NCBI RefSeq assembly: GCF_000758625.1
Contig: NZ_CP009283.1
Span: 1,251,501 to 1,315,500, forward strand
Direction: 5' to 3'
Source of the DNA: Paenibacillus sp. FSL R7-0273
GTDB taxonomy: Bacteria > Bacillota > Bacilli > Paenibacillales > Paenibacillaceae
DNA length: 64,000 nucleotides
This document shows positions 33,864-41,466 of the stretch, piece after piece (position 1 is the stretch's first letter; each line of letters opens with the position of its first letter). A model generated the notes under the pieces. The model was not told the origin of the DNA. It searched no databases and worked only from the letters and a program-made list of their open reading frames with translations. A program made the position numbers and the translations under genes.

Positions 33864-34772
33864 ATGATAATGAGTTCATTTTTGCGTTCCAGGCATGGGG
33901 TCACAGGGCAGCGTCCATATAAGTGGCTGGCTGTTACACTGCTTGGCTGGGTAGCCATGACTCTAGGTTTGTTCGTGGCTACTGTTGTAGCCCATTCCTT
34001 AAGGACTGCGGGATTCCCCCAGAATGGAACTGCAGCGATTCAAGCATTGACCTCAGCTTTGATCATTGTACCGGCTGTTTATATAATCAGGCGTCGTTTT
34101 CAACTGACAATGGGTCTGATGCCGCTGACATCAGGAGCAATCCTGCATTTACTGGGCGGTGCTGCGCTGGGCGTTATAATGGCTGTCCTTGGTTTCCTGA
34201 TTACCGGATTGCTGGGTTGGATCACCATTGAAGAATGGCATCTCTCTATTGATTTAATTCTGAGTATGTCATTCAATTTATGCATCGCCTTTCTATACGA
34301 GGCACTGCCGGAGGAATTGTCGCTGCGCGGTATCGTATACAGCGGGCTGCGGCTGCGATTGCCAAACTATGCGGCCTATATGGGTCAGCTGCTGTTGTTC
34401 GTACTGGTGCCTCTCACAGTGAATGTGCTGCAGAGTCTTGTTGGAATAGAGAAAGGAAACTTTATTAATTGGGAATATGTAATTTTGCTCGTCTGCTTTG
34501 GCACTGTCCTGCAACAGTTGCGGAGTCTAACCGGATCATTGTGGGCCTCAATCGGCTTTCATTTGAGCTACCTGGAAATTGCACGGTTTGTTATACTCCA
34601 GCGGGACAATCGATTGCTGACTTACAGTGAGCTTGATGCGGGTACAGGTACAGTAGTAATCCAATTTGGTATAATTGTAGTGGGTAGCTCTGCAATATTG
34701 GCGCTGCTACTCTTATGGCGCGGGTCCAGACCCGTTAATGGTACCAATGGTACAGGCAGTTTAAAGATCTGA
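33864..34772 (+). CDS. CPBP-family (CAAX/Rce1-like) intramembrane protease
   Basis: About 302 residues with seven to eight membrane segments. Motif 1: LPEELSLRG (EExxxR; acid pair and Arg), motif 2: SIGFHLSY (FxxxH-like). Both are the catalytic signatures of CPBP glutamic intramembrane proteases. ATG 33864 or 33870 may be used; GAGAGGAGG lies upstream. Its stop overlaps a region from which the MerR gene is read 39 bases later, so the two are probably co-transcribed. Bacterial members process peptides or give bacteriocin self-immunity; no bacteriocin is visible here. Confidence 0.85.
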   Translation: MIMSSFLRSRHGVTGQRPYKWLAVTLLGWVAMTLGLFVATVVAHSLRTAGFPQNGTAAIQALTSALIIVPAVYIIRRRFQLTMGLMPLTSGAILHLLGGAALGVIMAVLGFLITGLLGWITIEEWHLSIDLILSMSFNLCIAFLYEALPEELSLRGIVYSGLRLRLPNYAAYMGQLLLFVLVPLTVNVLQSLVGIEKGNFINWEYVILLVCFGTVLQQLRSLTGSLWASIGFHLSYLEIARFVILQRDNRLLTYSELDAGTGTVVIQFGIIVVGSSAILALLLLWRGSRPVNGTNGTGSLKI

Positions 34773-34810
34773 TGCAGTACCCACATTATGAACCTAATGG
34801 AGATGAGCCG

Positions 34811-35557
34811 ATGTATACTGTAGGACAATTGTCTAAGTTAACCGGTGTTTCTGCACGCACACTCCATTATTATGAGAAACTGGGCCTGCTGCTGCCAACC
34901 AGGAATAACGACAATGGCTACCGGCTCTACAGCGAAAAAGAGATCCTGCGGCTGCAGCAAATCGCTGTACTGAAAAATATGCATTTTAAGCTGAGTGAGA
35001 TTGCGGCTATTCTCCATAAGGGAGATGTCACTCCTAATGACGTTACTGTATGGAGCCAAGCGCTGGAAGAACAGCTCGCAGTCGTAAGGCAGCAGCAGGA
35101 CAACTTGCAAAAGGTCGAGCATTTGCTGTATTCTACGCAGTACGCTATGCGGGCAAGTGGACAAGTGGATATTGAAAAAATACTTCAGTTTATCCGCGAA
35201 CTGGAGCAGCCTTCTCAGGGATTGAACATGCGGCAGCAGGTTTTCACTCCGGAAGAATTGAAGCTGCTGCCGCTAAATAAATTCGACGATCCCCTGGCTA
35301 TGGAATGGGCCGACATTCTTAGAGAGGTCCTGGCGCTTAAGGGAGAGCCCCCCGATTCGGCGGCGGCGCAGCAGCTTGCCGCCCGTATTATTGATTATGC
35401 CGGCGAGACGTTCAATGGAGACGAGCAGCTCACTTTAAAGTTTTGGCAGTACATAGCACCCCCGGATAATCAGTCGGAAAGGGTATACGGTATGACAACG
35501 GAAGTTATGCAGTATATAGATCGCATTGTAGATATTTACTTGGGAGAAGTGAAATGA
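34811..35557 (+). CDS. MerR-family regulator with C-terminal ligand domain
   Basis: 248 residues from ATG 34811 (GGAGA upstream). MerR winged HTH: MYTVGQLSKLTGVSARTLHY, YEKLGLLLPTRNNDNGYRLY, then a long dimer helix (residues about 80-120). The C-terminal half (about 150-248) resembles the TipAS-type helical ligand domain, which binds drugs or peptides (FTPEELKLLPLNKFDDPLAM). Follows the CPBP protease gene, which may be its target. The MerR part is certain, the TipAS comparison less so. Confidence 0.86.
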   Translation: MYTVGQLSKLTGVSARTLHYYEKLGLLLPTRNNDNGYRLYSEKEILRLQQIAVLKNMHFKLSEIAAILHKGDVTPNDVTVWSQALEEQLAVVRQQQDNLQKVEHLLYSTQYAMRASGQVDIEKILQFIRELEQPSQGLNMRQQVFTPEELKLLPLNKFDDPLAMEWADILREVLALKGEPPDSAAAQQLAARIIDYAGETFNGDEQLTLKFWQYIAPPDNQSERVYGMTTEVMQYIDRIVDIYLGEVK

Positions 35558-35567
35558 TATGAATTGC

Positions 35568-35652
35568 CTGTTCAGAGCACCGGCGTATTTGGGATATAAC
35601 TGACGGATGCAATAGGGACAAATATCGTGAGTGAACTGCAGAGAAAGCTGCC
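35568..35652 (-). pseudogene. Relic of the PAS/CPxC gene C-terminus
   Basis: Reading on the minus strand gives LSLQFTHDICPYCIRQLYPK then YAGALN, nearly the same as the end of the gene at 32149 (QFTHDICPDCIRQLYPQYA). DNA at 35568-35652 and 32154-32238 agrees at about four bases in five by eye. The upstream part of the gene is missing, so this is a truncated duplicate. Confidence 0.72.
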
Positions 35653-35669
35653 GCATCATATTTTAACAG

Positions 35670-35725
35670 AACAACAGGGCAGTAATCTCTATTATAGATG
35701 AGAGTTGCTGCCCTGTTGTTTTTTT
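35670..35725 (+). terminator. Intrinsic terminator after merR gene
   Basis: AACAACAGGGCAG...CTCT / AGAG...CTGCCCTGTTGTT followed by T-run. Confidence 0.9.
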
Positions 35726-35762
35726 CTTTAACCTAAAACTGATTTTATGGAGGAAGGTTCAG

Positions 35763-36149
35763 ATGATTTTTAAATCTCCTGGGGGCTCCATTTTTCCGTA
35801 TCATTACAAGGGCGGAGAGATACACTGTTTGAAGTACGGAAGCTTTCATACCGATAGCAATTCCTTGTTTGAGTTAATGAAAGCGGAGGAGGCGTTTATT
35901 TTAGGGCAGCCTAAGCGTCTTGCTGTATGGGTGGATTTATATGAAACACAGCTTACGAAGGAAGTCATGCTTGAATTTGCAGGGAATATGACCCGGCTGG
36001 AGCCTCGCATCAGAAAGCTGGCGGTCGTCGGAAATTATTTCAGCAGACATCGGCTTCACAGGTATTTACGCAAACATGCTGACCCATTTACGGCTCCGAT
36101 CCAGTACTACGATGATCCTGAGGAAGCAAAGACGTGGCTGGTGATGTAG
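35763..36149 (+). CDS. STAS/SpoIIAA-like small protein, tentative
   Basis: 128 residues; GGAGGAAGG precedes the ATG. Pattern of alternating strands and helices: IHCLKYGSFHTDSNSLFELM, RLAVWVDLYETQLTKEVMLE, IRKLAVVGNYFS, DPEEAKTWL. This resembles SpoIIAA-like (STAS/SEC14-type) single-domain proteins, which often end in EEAKxWL. Assignment by general pattern only. Monocistronic. Confidence 0.6.
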   Translation: MIFKSPGGSIFPYHYKGGEIHCLKYGSFHTDSNSLFELMKAEEAFILGQPKRLAVWVDLYETQLTKEVMLEFAGNMTRLEPRIRKLAVVGNYFSRHRLHRYLRKHADPFTAPIQYYDDPEEAKTWLVM

Positions 36150-36250
36150 TTAGTTTTAGATGGTAAGTGTATTAAGTATAAAATAAATTGTGTAAAATAT
36201 TATTGTTGGTGATATAATATGCGTACAATTGACTTTTGGAGGGGAATTAC

Positions 36251-36613
36251 ATGACAATAAGTGTGGTGCTGGTTGCGGTTATTGCTTTGCTGCATATCTA
36301 CATACTCTATCTTGAAATGTTCCTGTGGGCGACACCGAAGGGGCAGAAGGCCTTTGGCACTACGGCTCAGGCGGCACAGGATTCGAAGGGGCTCGCTTTT
36401 AACCAGGGACTGTATAACGGGTTTCTGGCAGCGGGGCTGATCTGGGGGATTTTCTATCCGGATGCAGCTGTGGGCCAGCATATCCAGTTGTTTTTTCTCA
36501 GCTGCGTGCTGATTGCCGGAATTGTCGGCAGCCTGACAGCCAAGAGATCCATTTTGTATATTCAATCCGTACCTGCATTGATCGCCATTATTGCCGTTCT
36601 CATGAAGTGGTAA
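36251..36613 (+). CDS. DUF1304 membrane protein
   Basis: 120 residues from ATG 36251, GGAGGGG 6 bases upstream. Four predicted membrane helices. HIYILYLEMFLW near the N-terminus and NQGLYNGFLAAGLIWG in the middle are typical of the DUF1304 family. Function unknown. Ends at a bidirectional terminator shared with the convergent peroxidase gene. Confidence 0.87.
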   Translation: MTISVVLVAVIALLHIYILYLEMFLWATPKGQKAFGTTAQAAQDSKGLAFNQGLYNGFLAAGLIWGIFYPDAAVGQHIQLFFLSCVLIAGIVGSLTAKRSILYIQSVPALIAIIAVLMKW

Positions 36614-36624
36614 TTCTGTGTGAT

Positions 36625-36673
36625 AAAAAAACTCCCCGTTCACAGCTTATAGGGCTGTTACAGGGAGTTTTTT
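36625..36673. terminator. Bidirectional intrinsic terminator
   Basis: AAAAAACTCCC...CAGC / GCTG...GGGAGTTTTTT between convergent genes. Confidence 0.9.
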
Positions 36674-36694
36674 GCATTGTCAACGGTACATGAA

Positions 36695-37174
36695 TTAGTC
36701 CAGCAGCTTGGCTATATCGGCTTCAATCTGGTCAGGGGTGGTGGAAGGGGCAAACCGCTTCAGCACACGGCCCTCCTGGTCTACCAGGAATTTGGTGAAG
36801 TTCCACTTCACGCTTTTGGAGCCCAGTACACCCGGAGCTTCCTTGGACAGGTATTTAAAGAGCGGATGTGCGCTGTCCCCTTTGACGTCGACTTTTTCGT
36901 ACATTGGAAAGGTTACTCCGTAATTAATCTCGCAGAATTCGGCGATATCCTCGCTTTGGCCCGGCTCCTGGCTGGCAAACTGGTTACTCGGGAAACCGAG
37001 CACCTCAAAACCGCGGTCCTTGAATTTATCGTAGACCTCCTGGAGACCCTTATACTGGGGGGTGAAGCCGCATTTACTGGCTGTGTTCACAACGAGCAGA
37101 ACTTTACCTTTGTACTTGGACAGCGACTCTTCCTGGCCGCGCAGGGTATTAGCTTCATAATCATAAATGCTCAT
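36695..37174 (-). CDS. Glutathione peroxidase-family thiol peroxidase (BsaA-like)
   Basis: 159 residues, normal length. Peroxidatic Cys35 in NTASKCGFTPQ, catalytic Gln65 in GFPSNQF, and Trp124-Asn125 in KWNFTKF make up the Gpx tetrad. With Cys in place of selenocysteine, bacterial members reduce peroxides using thioredoxin. GGGAGG lies before the ATG. Divergent from the Ohr gene over a 172-base region with an OhrR-like box, so the two may be induced together by organic peroxide. Confidence 0.94.
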   Translation of the reverse strand: MSIYDYEANTLRGQEESLSKYKGKVLLVVNTASKCGFTPQYKGLQEVYDKFKDRGFEVLGFPSNQFASQEPGQSEDIAEFCEINYGVTFPMYEKVDVKGDSAHPLFKYLSKEAPGVLGSKSVKWNFTKFLVDQEGRVLKRFAPSTTPDQIEADIAKLLD

Positions 37175-37202
37175 GAATTTAGCCTCCCGAACATAAATTT
37201 AT

Positions 37203-37217
37203 CACAATTTAATTTTA
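37203..37217. promoter_or_regulatory. OhrR-like operator candidate
   Basis: CACAATTTAATTTTA agrees at 12 of 15 positions with the OhrR site TACAATTAAATTGTA as I recall it. It lies just upstream of gpx and about 130 bases before ohr. No ohrR gene is in the window. Confidence 0.4.
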
Positions 37218-37346
37218 CACTATTTATATCAGGATGCAAGCGTACGGATTGTGACAACATGGGCAGCTTCGTTTCAAATCACACCTGTTGTTTAATTTTA
37301 AGTGTGTGTAAGTCTAAAATTGAGTCCAAAAAGGAGCAAATTAACG

Positions 37347-37775
37347 ATGACCACATTAAAAGCTTTGTACACAGCAACAGCAACAGTCCGTGGAGGACGT
37401 GAAGGCTCTCTAGAATCCTCAGACGGTGTGCTGAAGCACGATCTGAAGATGCCTAAGGAGCTTGGCGGACCCGGCGGGAACGGCACGAATCCGGAGCAGC
37501 TGTTCGCAGCAGGATACGGGGCATGTTATGAAAGTGCGCTTGCCAATATTGCCCGCAAGGAAGGCGTAAAGCTTCAGGATGTTAGTGTTACCTCCAACGT
37601 GATGATCGGCAAGGATGAGAGTGACGGCGGCTTTAAGCTGGGTGTGAAGCTGGATGTCAGCCTGCCGGGCATTGAACGTTCCCAGGCCGAGGAATTGGCC
37701 AAAAAAGCGCATGAATTCTGCCCTTACTCCAAGGCGACCCGCGGAAATATTGAAGTTGAGCTCAATGTGCTGTAA
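37347..37775 (+). CDS. Organic hydroperoxide resistance protein (Ohr/OsmC family)
   Basis: 142 residues from ATG 37347; AAAGGAG lies upstream, whereas the longer frame from 37302 has no ribosome site. Reactive Cys60 (GYGACYESAL) and Cys125 (EFCPYSKATR), plus the Arg-containing TVRGGREGS loop, are the Ohr signature. Reduces organic hydroperoxides to alcohols with lipoyl or similar thiols. GGPGGNGTNPEQLFAAGY is the conserved family stretch. Confidence 0.95.
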   Translation: MTTLKALYTATATVRGGREGSLESSDGVLKHDLKMPKELGGPGGNGTNPEQLFAAGYGACYESALANIARKEGVKLQDVSVTSNVMIGKDESDGGFKLGVKLDVSLPGIERSQAEELAKKAHEFCPYSKATRGNIEVELNVL

Positions 37776-37963
37776 CCGCAGTATAAAGCTCTGTTTTGGG
37801 GAATAATGGCTAAATATAGACGGAAACCGGTTTAAGGGGATAATTGGCAGGCGGCAGCGCGTACTTCGGTTGACATCACTCCCAAAAATCTTTATTATGT
37901 CTAAGTACTTGTTAAAGCTACGTGTGCTATTAGAACCAAAAATTTAGATAATGGGTGATGAAG

Positions 37964-38242
37964 ATGTCTTACAGACCGAAAATTACGAACGTGACCAAAG
38001 CCAGCAGCAATGATAAAGTGGGCTTGTACGAATTTATTATTAAGACTGCTGACGGAACACAATGCCGCGCTTTCTACAGCCGGAATCCGGAATGGAAAAT
38101 GACGAACATCAGCCGCCTGCTCAAAACCCCATGCCCGGTGTGCCGCAAGGACTTCATCTGTAAATGCATGGAAGCCTACACTGCTGAATTCGAAGATCAG
38201 ATGATCGGTGACCAGTGGATTGAAAAGGCAATTGCCGAATAA
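37964..38242 (+). CDS. Small four-cysteine protein, unknown function
   Basis: 92 residues from ATG 37964 (in-frame ATG 37958 and GTG 37955 also possible; the ribosome site GGGTGA is weak). A beta-rich N-terminal half (VGLYEFIIKTADGTQCRAFY) is followed by Cys57, Cys60, Cys66 and Cys68 (TPCPVCRKDFICKCME), a likely zinc site. No family recognised. It has its own terminator. Confidence 0.7.
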   Translation: MSYRPKITNVTKASSNDKVGLYEFIIKTADGTQCRAFYSRNPEWKMTNISRLLKTPCPVCRKDFICKCMEAYTAEFEDQMIGDQWIEKAIAE

Positions 38243-38264
38243 CCGAACGGACGGATAATGAATG

Positions 38265-38290
38265 CGCGGGAGCTATCCCGCGTTTTTGTT
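38265..38290 (+). terminator. Intrinsic terminator
   Basis: CGCGGG-AGCTAT-CCCGCG followed by TTTTTGTTTT. Confidence 0.9.
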
Positions 38291-38337
38291 TTATATATGG
38301 AACGGATGTAGCAGGCTGCGTCAGAAGGAGTGGGCAT

Positions 38338-38763
38338 ATGCTTATGGAAAAGGGTAAGAAACGGGAAAGCGGCCAGACCGTTGTGCTGATCGACGGGGTC
38401 TGCCATCTGTGCCAGGGGCTGGTCCGGTTTATTATTCCGCGTGATCCCGCAGGCCGGATAAAGTTTACTTCTCTGCAAAGTGACAAGGGGATTACGCTGC
38501 TGCTGGCTGCAGGACTTGAGCCTGGACGCCTGGATACGGTGGTCGTTCTGGAGAACGGCAGAGTGTATACTGAATCTTCTGCTGTGCTGCGCATTGCTCG
38601 AAAGCTGCGGCTTCCGTGGCCTGCTGCCTATGCTTTTATAATCGTGCCCCGACCGCTCCGCAACTCGTTGTACAGGCTGGTAGCACGGAACCGTTACCGC
38701 TGGTTTGGCAGAGATGAGGCGTGCCTGCTGCCATCACCGGATATTAAGAGCAGATTTCTGTGA
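38338..38763 (+). CDS. DCC-family (DUF393) thiol-disulfide oxidoreductase-like protein
   Basis: 141 residues. Conserved IDGVCHLCQ with Asp19, Cys22 and Cys25, followed by FIIPRDPAGRIKFTSLQS, the standard DUF393 opening. Later VYTESSAVLRIARKLRLPW and NRYRWFGRDEACLLP complete the family pattern. Often called thioredoxin-like; activity is not proven. AAGGAGTGG lies before the ATG. Convergent with the next gene. Confidence 0.92.
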   Translation: MLMEKGKKRESGQTVVLIDGVCHLCQGLVRFIIPRDPAGRIKFTSLQSDKGITLLLAAGLEPGRLDTVVVLENGRVYTESSAVLRIARKLRLPWPAAYAFIIVPRPLRNSLYRLVARNRYRWFGRDEACLLPSPDIKSRFL

Positions 38764-38774
38764 GGGAAAATACA

Positions 38775-38807
38775 AAAAGGCAACGGGAAGGGCTCCCGCT
38801 GCTTTTT
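38775..38807. terminator. Bidirectional intrinsic terminator
   Basis: AAAAAGGCAACGGGA / TCCCGCTGCTTTTTT between convergent genes. Confidence 0.8.
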
Positions 38808-38824
38808 TGTGTTGTTCCAGTGTG

Positions 38825-40009
38825 TTATTTAAGCGCTTCGGAGGAAAGCAGATAGCTTTGCACAAGCTTCCATTTGCCGTCTGCTGATTTTTTGAGCGTA
38901 GTGATTGTGGTGTTGCGGTTATCCTGGAACTGCGGACCCTTAAGCTTTTTGATTGTCTGTACGGAATACAAGACGGCTGTATCGCCAGTATAGTCGATGA
39001 TTTTTGAAGATTCGATGGAGCTCTCAAGGTCATAGGCCTGGAAAAGCTGAGTTGCTACAAGCCGGTTCTGCTCATAACCAGGGGCAGACTCGTCAATGGT
39101 GGACATTACACCATCGAGGTCTTCTTTGTTGGTGTAATCCAGATTGGCGGTAAATACAGCCTTGATTGCATCCTCATCTGCTTTTGGAACCGTCACCTCT
39201 GCGGTCAGGGCCCCCTCCGGAAGGATATACTTTACAGCCTGAAGCTGGAGATTGCTGATCTTCCAGCCGGCATCCTTGGAGCTGCGGGTCAGGGAGTAGA
39301 CATATTCAGTCTGGCTGTCCGGCATGAACGGCCCGCTGATTTTTTTGGTGGATTCAATGGTATGTACGGTTGCTTCATTGGCCTTAAGCTCGATGATGTT
39401 GAGCTGGTCTACCGAATTTTTGAGATTATACATTTCGAACTGCTGCTTGATCTGCGGACCGATCTGGGCAATCGGCGATTTGGAGTCAATCAGGCTCATG
39501 AAGCCGTCATAGTTCTCTTCATTTGAGTACTTTACATAATTACTGAAGAAATCGGCTACCGTGACTGTATCATCTGAGCTTTGCAGGCTGGTAATTTCAA
39601 CTGTTCTCGTAGTCGCATTCCAGACCACGTTGTTGCCGGTAGCTTCGCTGACAAACCGGACTGGCACATAGGTAACATTCTTGATCATCTTGGGAGCGGT
39701 CTGGAGCGGCTTAATGATGCCGTTGATGCTGGCATTTTTGCTGCCGAGCTGCAGCTTGATAACTACGCCTTCCTTGGTTGCGGTAATGGTGCTGGTCTTG
39801 GCATCAAAAACGACGTTCAGACCCAGCTTTTCAAAGATCGGCCGCATAGGCACGAGAATCGCATGGCCGTCATTCAAAGGGGCGTTTGTGGTCAGCTGCA
39901 GCTGCTCCTGGTCGATCTGTACTGTAATCGGTTTCTCAGCTGCTGATGCAGAGAGGCTGATCGCGCTGGATAGAGTAAGAACGGCGATAAATCCGGGTAA
40001 TAGTTTCAT
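38825..40009 (-). CDS. Exported protein with copper-amine-oxidase-N (stalk) domain and two repeats
   Basis: 394 residues. Signal peptide MKLLPGFIAVLTLSSAISLS with AxA cleavage (SASAA). Residues about 30-135 are the Cu_amine_oxidN1 / stalk domain common in Paenibacillus wall proteins (HAILVPMRPIFEKLG; NVTYVPVRFVSEATGNNVVW). Two related NTF2-like units follow at about 150-260 and 270-394 (YSNEENYDGFMSLID against YTNKEDLDGVMSTID). Extracellular or wall-associated; no catalytic residues seen. AAAAGGAGATT precedes the ATG. Confidence 0.87.
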   Translation of the reverse strand: MKLLPGFIAVLTLSSAISLSASAAEKPITVQIDQEQLQLTTNAPLNDGHAILVPMRPIFEKLGLNVVFDAKTSTITATKEGVVIKLQLGSKNASINGIIKPLQTAPKMIKNVTYVPVRFVSEATGNNVVWNATTRTVEITSLQSSDDTVTVADFFSNYVKYSNEENYDGFMSLIDSKSPIAQIGPQIKQQFEMYNLKNSVDQLNIIELKANEATVHTIESTKKISGPFMPDSQTEYVYSLTRSSKDAGWKISNLQLQAVKYILPEGALTAEVTVPKADEDAIKAVFTANLDYTNKEDLDGVMSTIDESAPGYEQNRLVATQLFQAYDLESSIESSKIIDYTGDTAVLYSVQTIKKLKGPQFQDNRNTTITTLKKSADGKWKLVQSYLLSSEALK

Positions 40010-40046
40010 CTGCGGGGAATCTCCTTTTCATATATATAGTAATAGT

Positions 40047-40064
40047 ATGGTAAATGTTTACCAT
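40047..40064. promoter_or_regulatory. 18-bp dyad upstream of stalk-domain gene
   Basis: ATGGTAAA-TG-TTTACCAT is a perfect eight-base inverted repeat, 38 bases before the start of the minus-strand gene and in the region shared with the Tad operon. Operator candidate; the regulator is unknown. Confidence 0.45.
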
Positions 40065-40103
40065 TTAAAAGTATAACACTTAATGTTATTTGGGGATATA
40101 TCC

Positions 40104-40109
40104 TATAAT
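40104..40109 (+). promoter_or_regulatory. Perfect -10 element of putative Tad leader promoter
   Basis: TATAAT with no good -35 (TAATGT at 17 bases). If used, transcription would begin near 40115, at the 5' side of the leader's closing stem. Confidence 0.45.
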
Positions 40110-40114
40110 GGACA

Positions 40115-40223
40115 TGGTAATCCAGAGCTGCGAAAGCCTCTAAAGCAAGATTTTTCAAAAAAAGGATTGCTGCTCTACTACATATATGCTACTATAGCTG
40201 TAAATTATAGGATTACGAGCGGA
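40115..40223 (+). ncRNA. Structured 5' leader of Tad operon (candidate riboswitch/attenuator aptamer)
   Basis: Nested complementary segments: closing stem GTAATCC (40117-40123) with GGATTAC (40210-40216); AGAGC (40124-40128) with GCTCT (40172-40176); AGCAA (40144-40148) with TTGCT (40167-40171); GCTA-CTA-TAGC (40188-40198). An unpaired purine-rich loop (TGCGAAAGCCTCTAA) lies inside. The structure is followed by an intrinsic terminator that faces the Tad genes. I cannot match it to a known riboswitch class. Confidence 0.45.
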
Positions 40224-40270
40224 AGCACCGTTCAATGACCGTTTCTACGGTTATTGACGGTGCTTTTTTT
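40224..40270 (+). terminator. Intrinsic terminator directly upstream of Tad operon
   Basis: AGCACCGTTCAATGACCGT pairs with ACGGTTATTGACGGTGCT, then seven T. There is no plus-strand gene upstream that it could end. It lies 27 bases before the first Tad gene, so it probably works in attenuation. Confidence 0.85.
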
Positions 40271-40296
40271 GCTTTGTCTGAAGGGAGAGTGGCAAT

Positions 40297-41466
40297 ATGG
40301 CGGCGAGGATTGTGCTGGCCGTGCGCGAGAGTCAATATATAGAGCCGTTACTGCATTATGTGCACCACAGTGATTACGGGGATTTGGTGCGGATTTCCGC
40401 ATTCAGCAGGCTGGATACCTTTATGGAGTATATGGGCAGCGGCGAACCGGCTGATGCGGTCGTGGGTGATCCTTCCTTTATCGAGGCCTGGCTGGTAGAG
40501 GGGAGGAGCAGGGTGCCCTGGGCTGTTCTCAGTGAGGATAGCAGAATAGCAGGAGGCAGTGACAATCTCGCCGGCGGGGCGGTTATCCAGAAATATCAGT
40601 CTTTACCGTCCCTGCTGGAGGCTGTGCTTCAGTTATGCGAAGTGAGGCGGCCCCGCGCGGATTCTGCGCTCAGAGAGGACACCATGCTGCTTGGAGTAGT
40701 TTCAGCCAGCGGCAGCAGCGGCAAAACAACGCTCGCGCTTAATATGTCCAAGCAGCTGGCGGCAAAGGGGCTGTCGGTATTCTATTTGAACCTGGAGAGC
40801 ATAGACAGCAGCGGGCTGCTGGTACAGATGCCCTCACCCAAGGCTCAAGGTCTGGAACGGCTGCTGTATGAGCTGAAGGCAAGGCAGGCGGACGGCAGTG
40901 AGGATGCGGCGGTAAAGCTTGAGCTGGGCAGGTATGTATGCAGACATGAAGCACTCCGCAGTGACGGGTTCAGGCCGGTGGACAATTTTAAGGAGATGCT
41001 GCAAATGACACAGCCGGATACGCTGGACCTGCTAAATCTGCTTAGTACAGCCGGTAACTATGACGTAGTGGTGATTGATACTGGCAGCCTTGAGGAGGAG
41101 CGTACTCAAGCGGTATTGAAGCGCAGCGGGACACTGCTCTGGTTGCTCCGGAATGATGAGCCGAGCTTCTATAAGACAGAGAAATGGCTGCAGCACGGCA
41201 GCTATGCCCATTCAGGCTGGCCGCAGGACATTCAGGATAAAAGCCGGTTTATACTGAATTTCGCTTCAGCATCCGGCAAGAATAATCCGGCTCACCGGGG
41301 AATTACACCGGATAACCAGCTTCCCTATATCCCGTCCTGGGCGCTGCAGCACCATGTGGATCTGTGTCTGGAATCCCCGCCCTTTATAACAGGCGTTGAG
41401 CAGATCTGCAGGGAAATCGTAGAGCCGCTGCTGCCGGGAGTGTTCACAGGTAGCCCGCATGAATGA
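40297..41466 (+). CDS. CpaE/TadZ-like ParA-type ATPase of Tad pilus
   Basis: 389 residues. N-terminal receiver-like domain without the usual phosphorylation residues (1-120), then a ParA/MinD-type P-loop domain: SASGSSGKTTLALNMSKQL (Lys143), VVVIDTGSLEEE and late QICREIVEPLLPG. The deviant Walker A signature lysine is replaced by Ser. TadZ/CpaE proteins place the pilus machine at its cell site. GAAGGGAGAG precedes the ATG. Its end overlaps the tadA start by 8 bases. First gene of the nine-plus gene operon, directly behind the leader terminator. Confidence 0.85.
   Translation: MAARIVLAVRESQYIEPLLHYVHHSDYGDLVRISAFSRLDTFMEYMGSGEPADAVVGDPSFIEAWLVEGRSRVPWAVLSEDSRIAGGSDNLAGGAVIQKYQSLPSLLEAVLQLCEVRRPRADSALREDTMLLGVVSASGSSGKTTLALNMSKQLAAKGLSVFYLNLESIDSSGLLVQMPSPKAQGLERLLYELKARQADGSEDAAVKLELGRYVCRHEALRSDGFRPVDNFKEMLQMTQPDTLDLLNLLSTAGNYDVVVIDTGSLEEERTQAVLKRSGTLLWLLRNDEPSFYKTEKWLQHGSYAHSGWPQDIQDKSRFILNFASASGKNNPAHRGITPDNQLPYIPSWALQHHVDLCLESPPFITGVEQICREIVEPLLPGVFTGSPHE

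Noticed and set aside
36677..37402. 241-codon plus-strand frame opposite the thiol peroxidase
   Set aside because: Antisense shadow without ribosome site; the minus strand carries all Gpx catalytic residues.
40115..40223. c-di-GMP-I (GEMM) riboswitch before the Tad operon
   Set aside because: TGCGAAAGCCTC resembles part of the GEMM core, but the GGCAAACC element and tetraloop hairpin are missing, so I do not assign the class.
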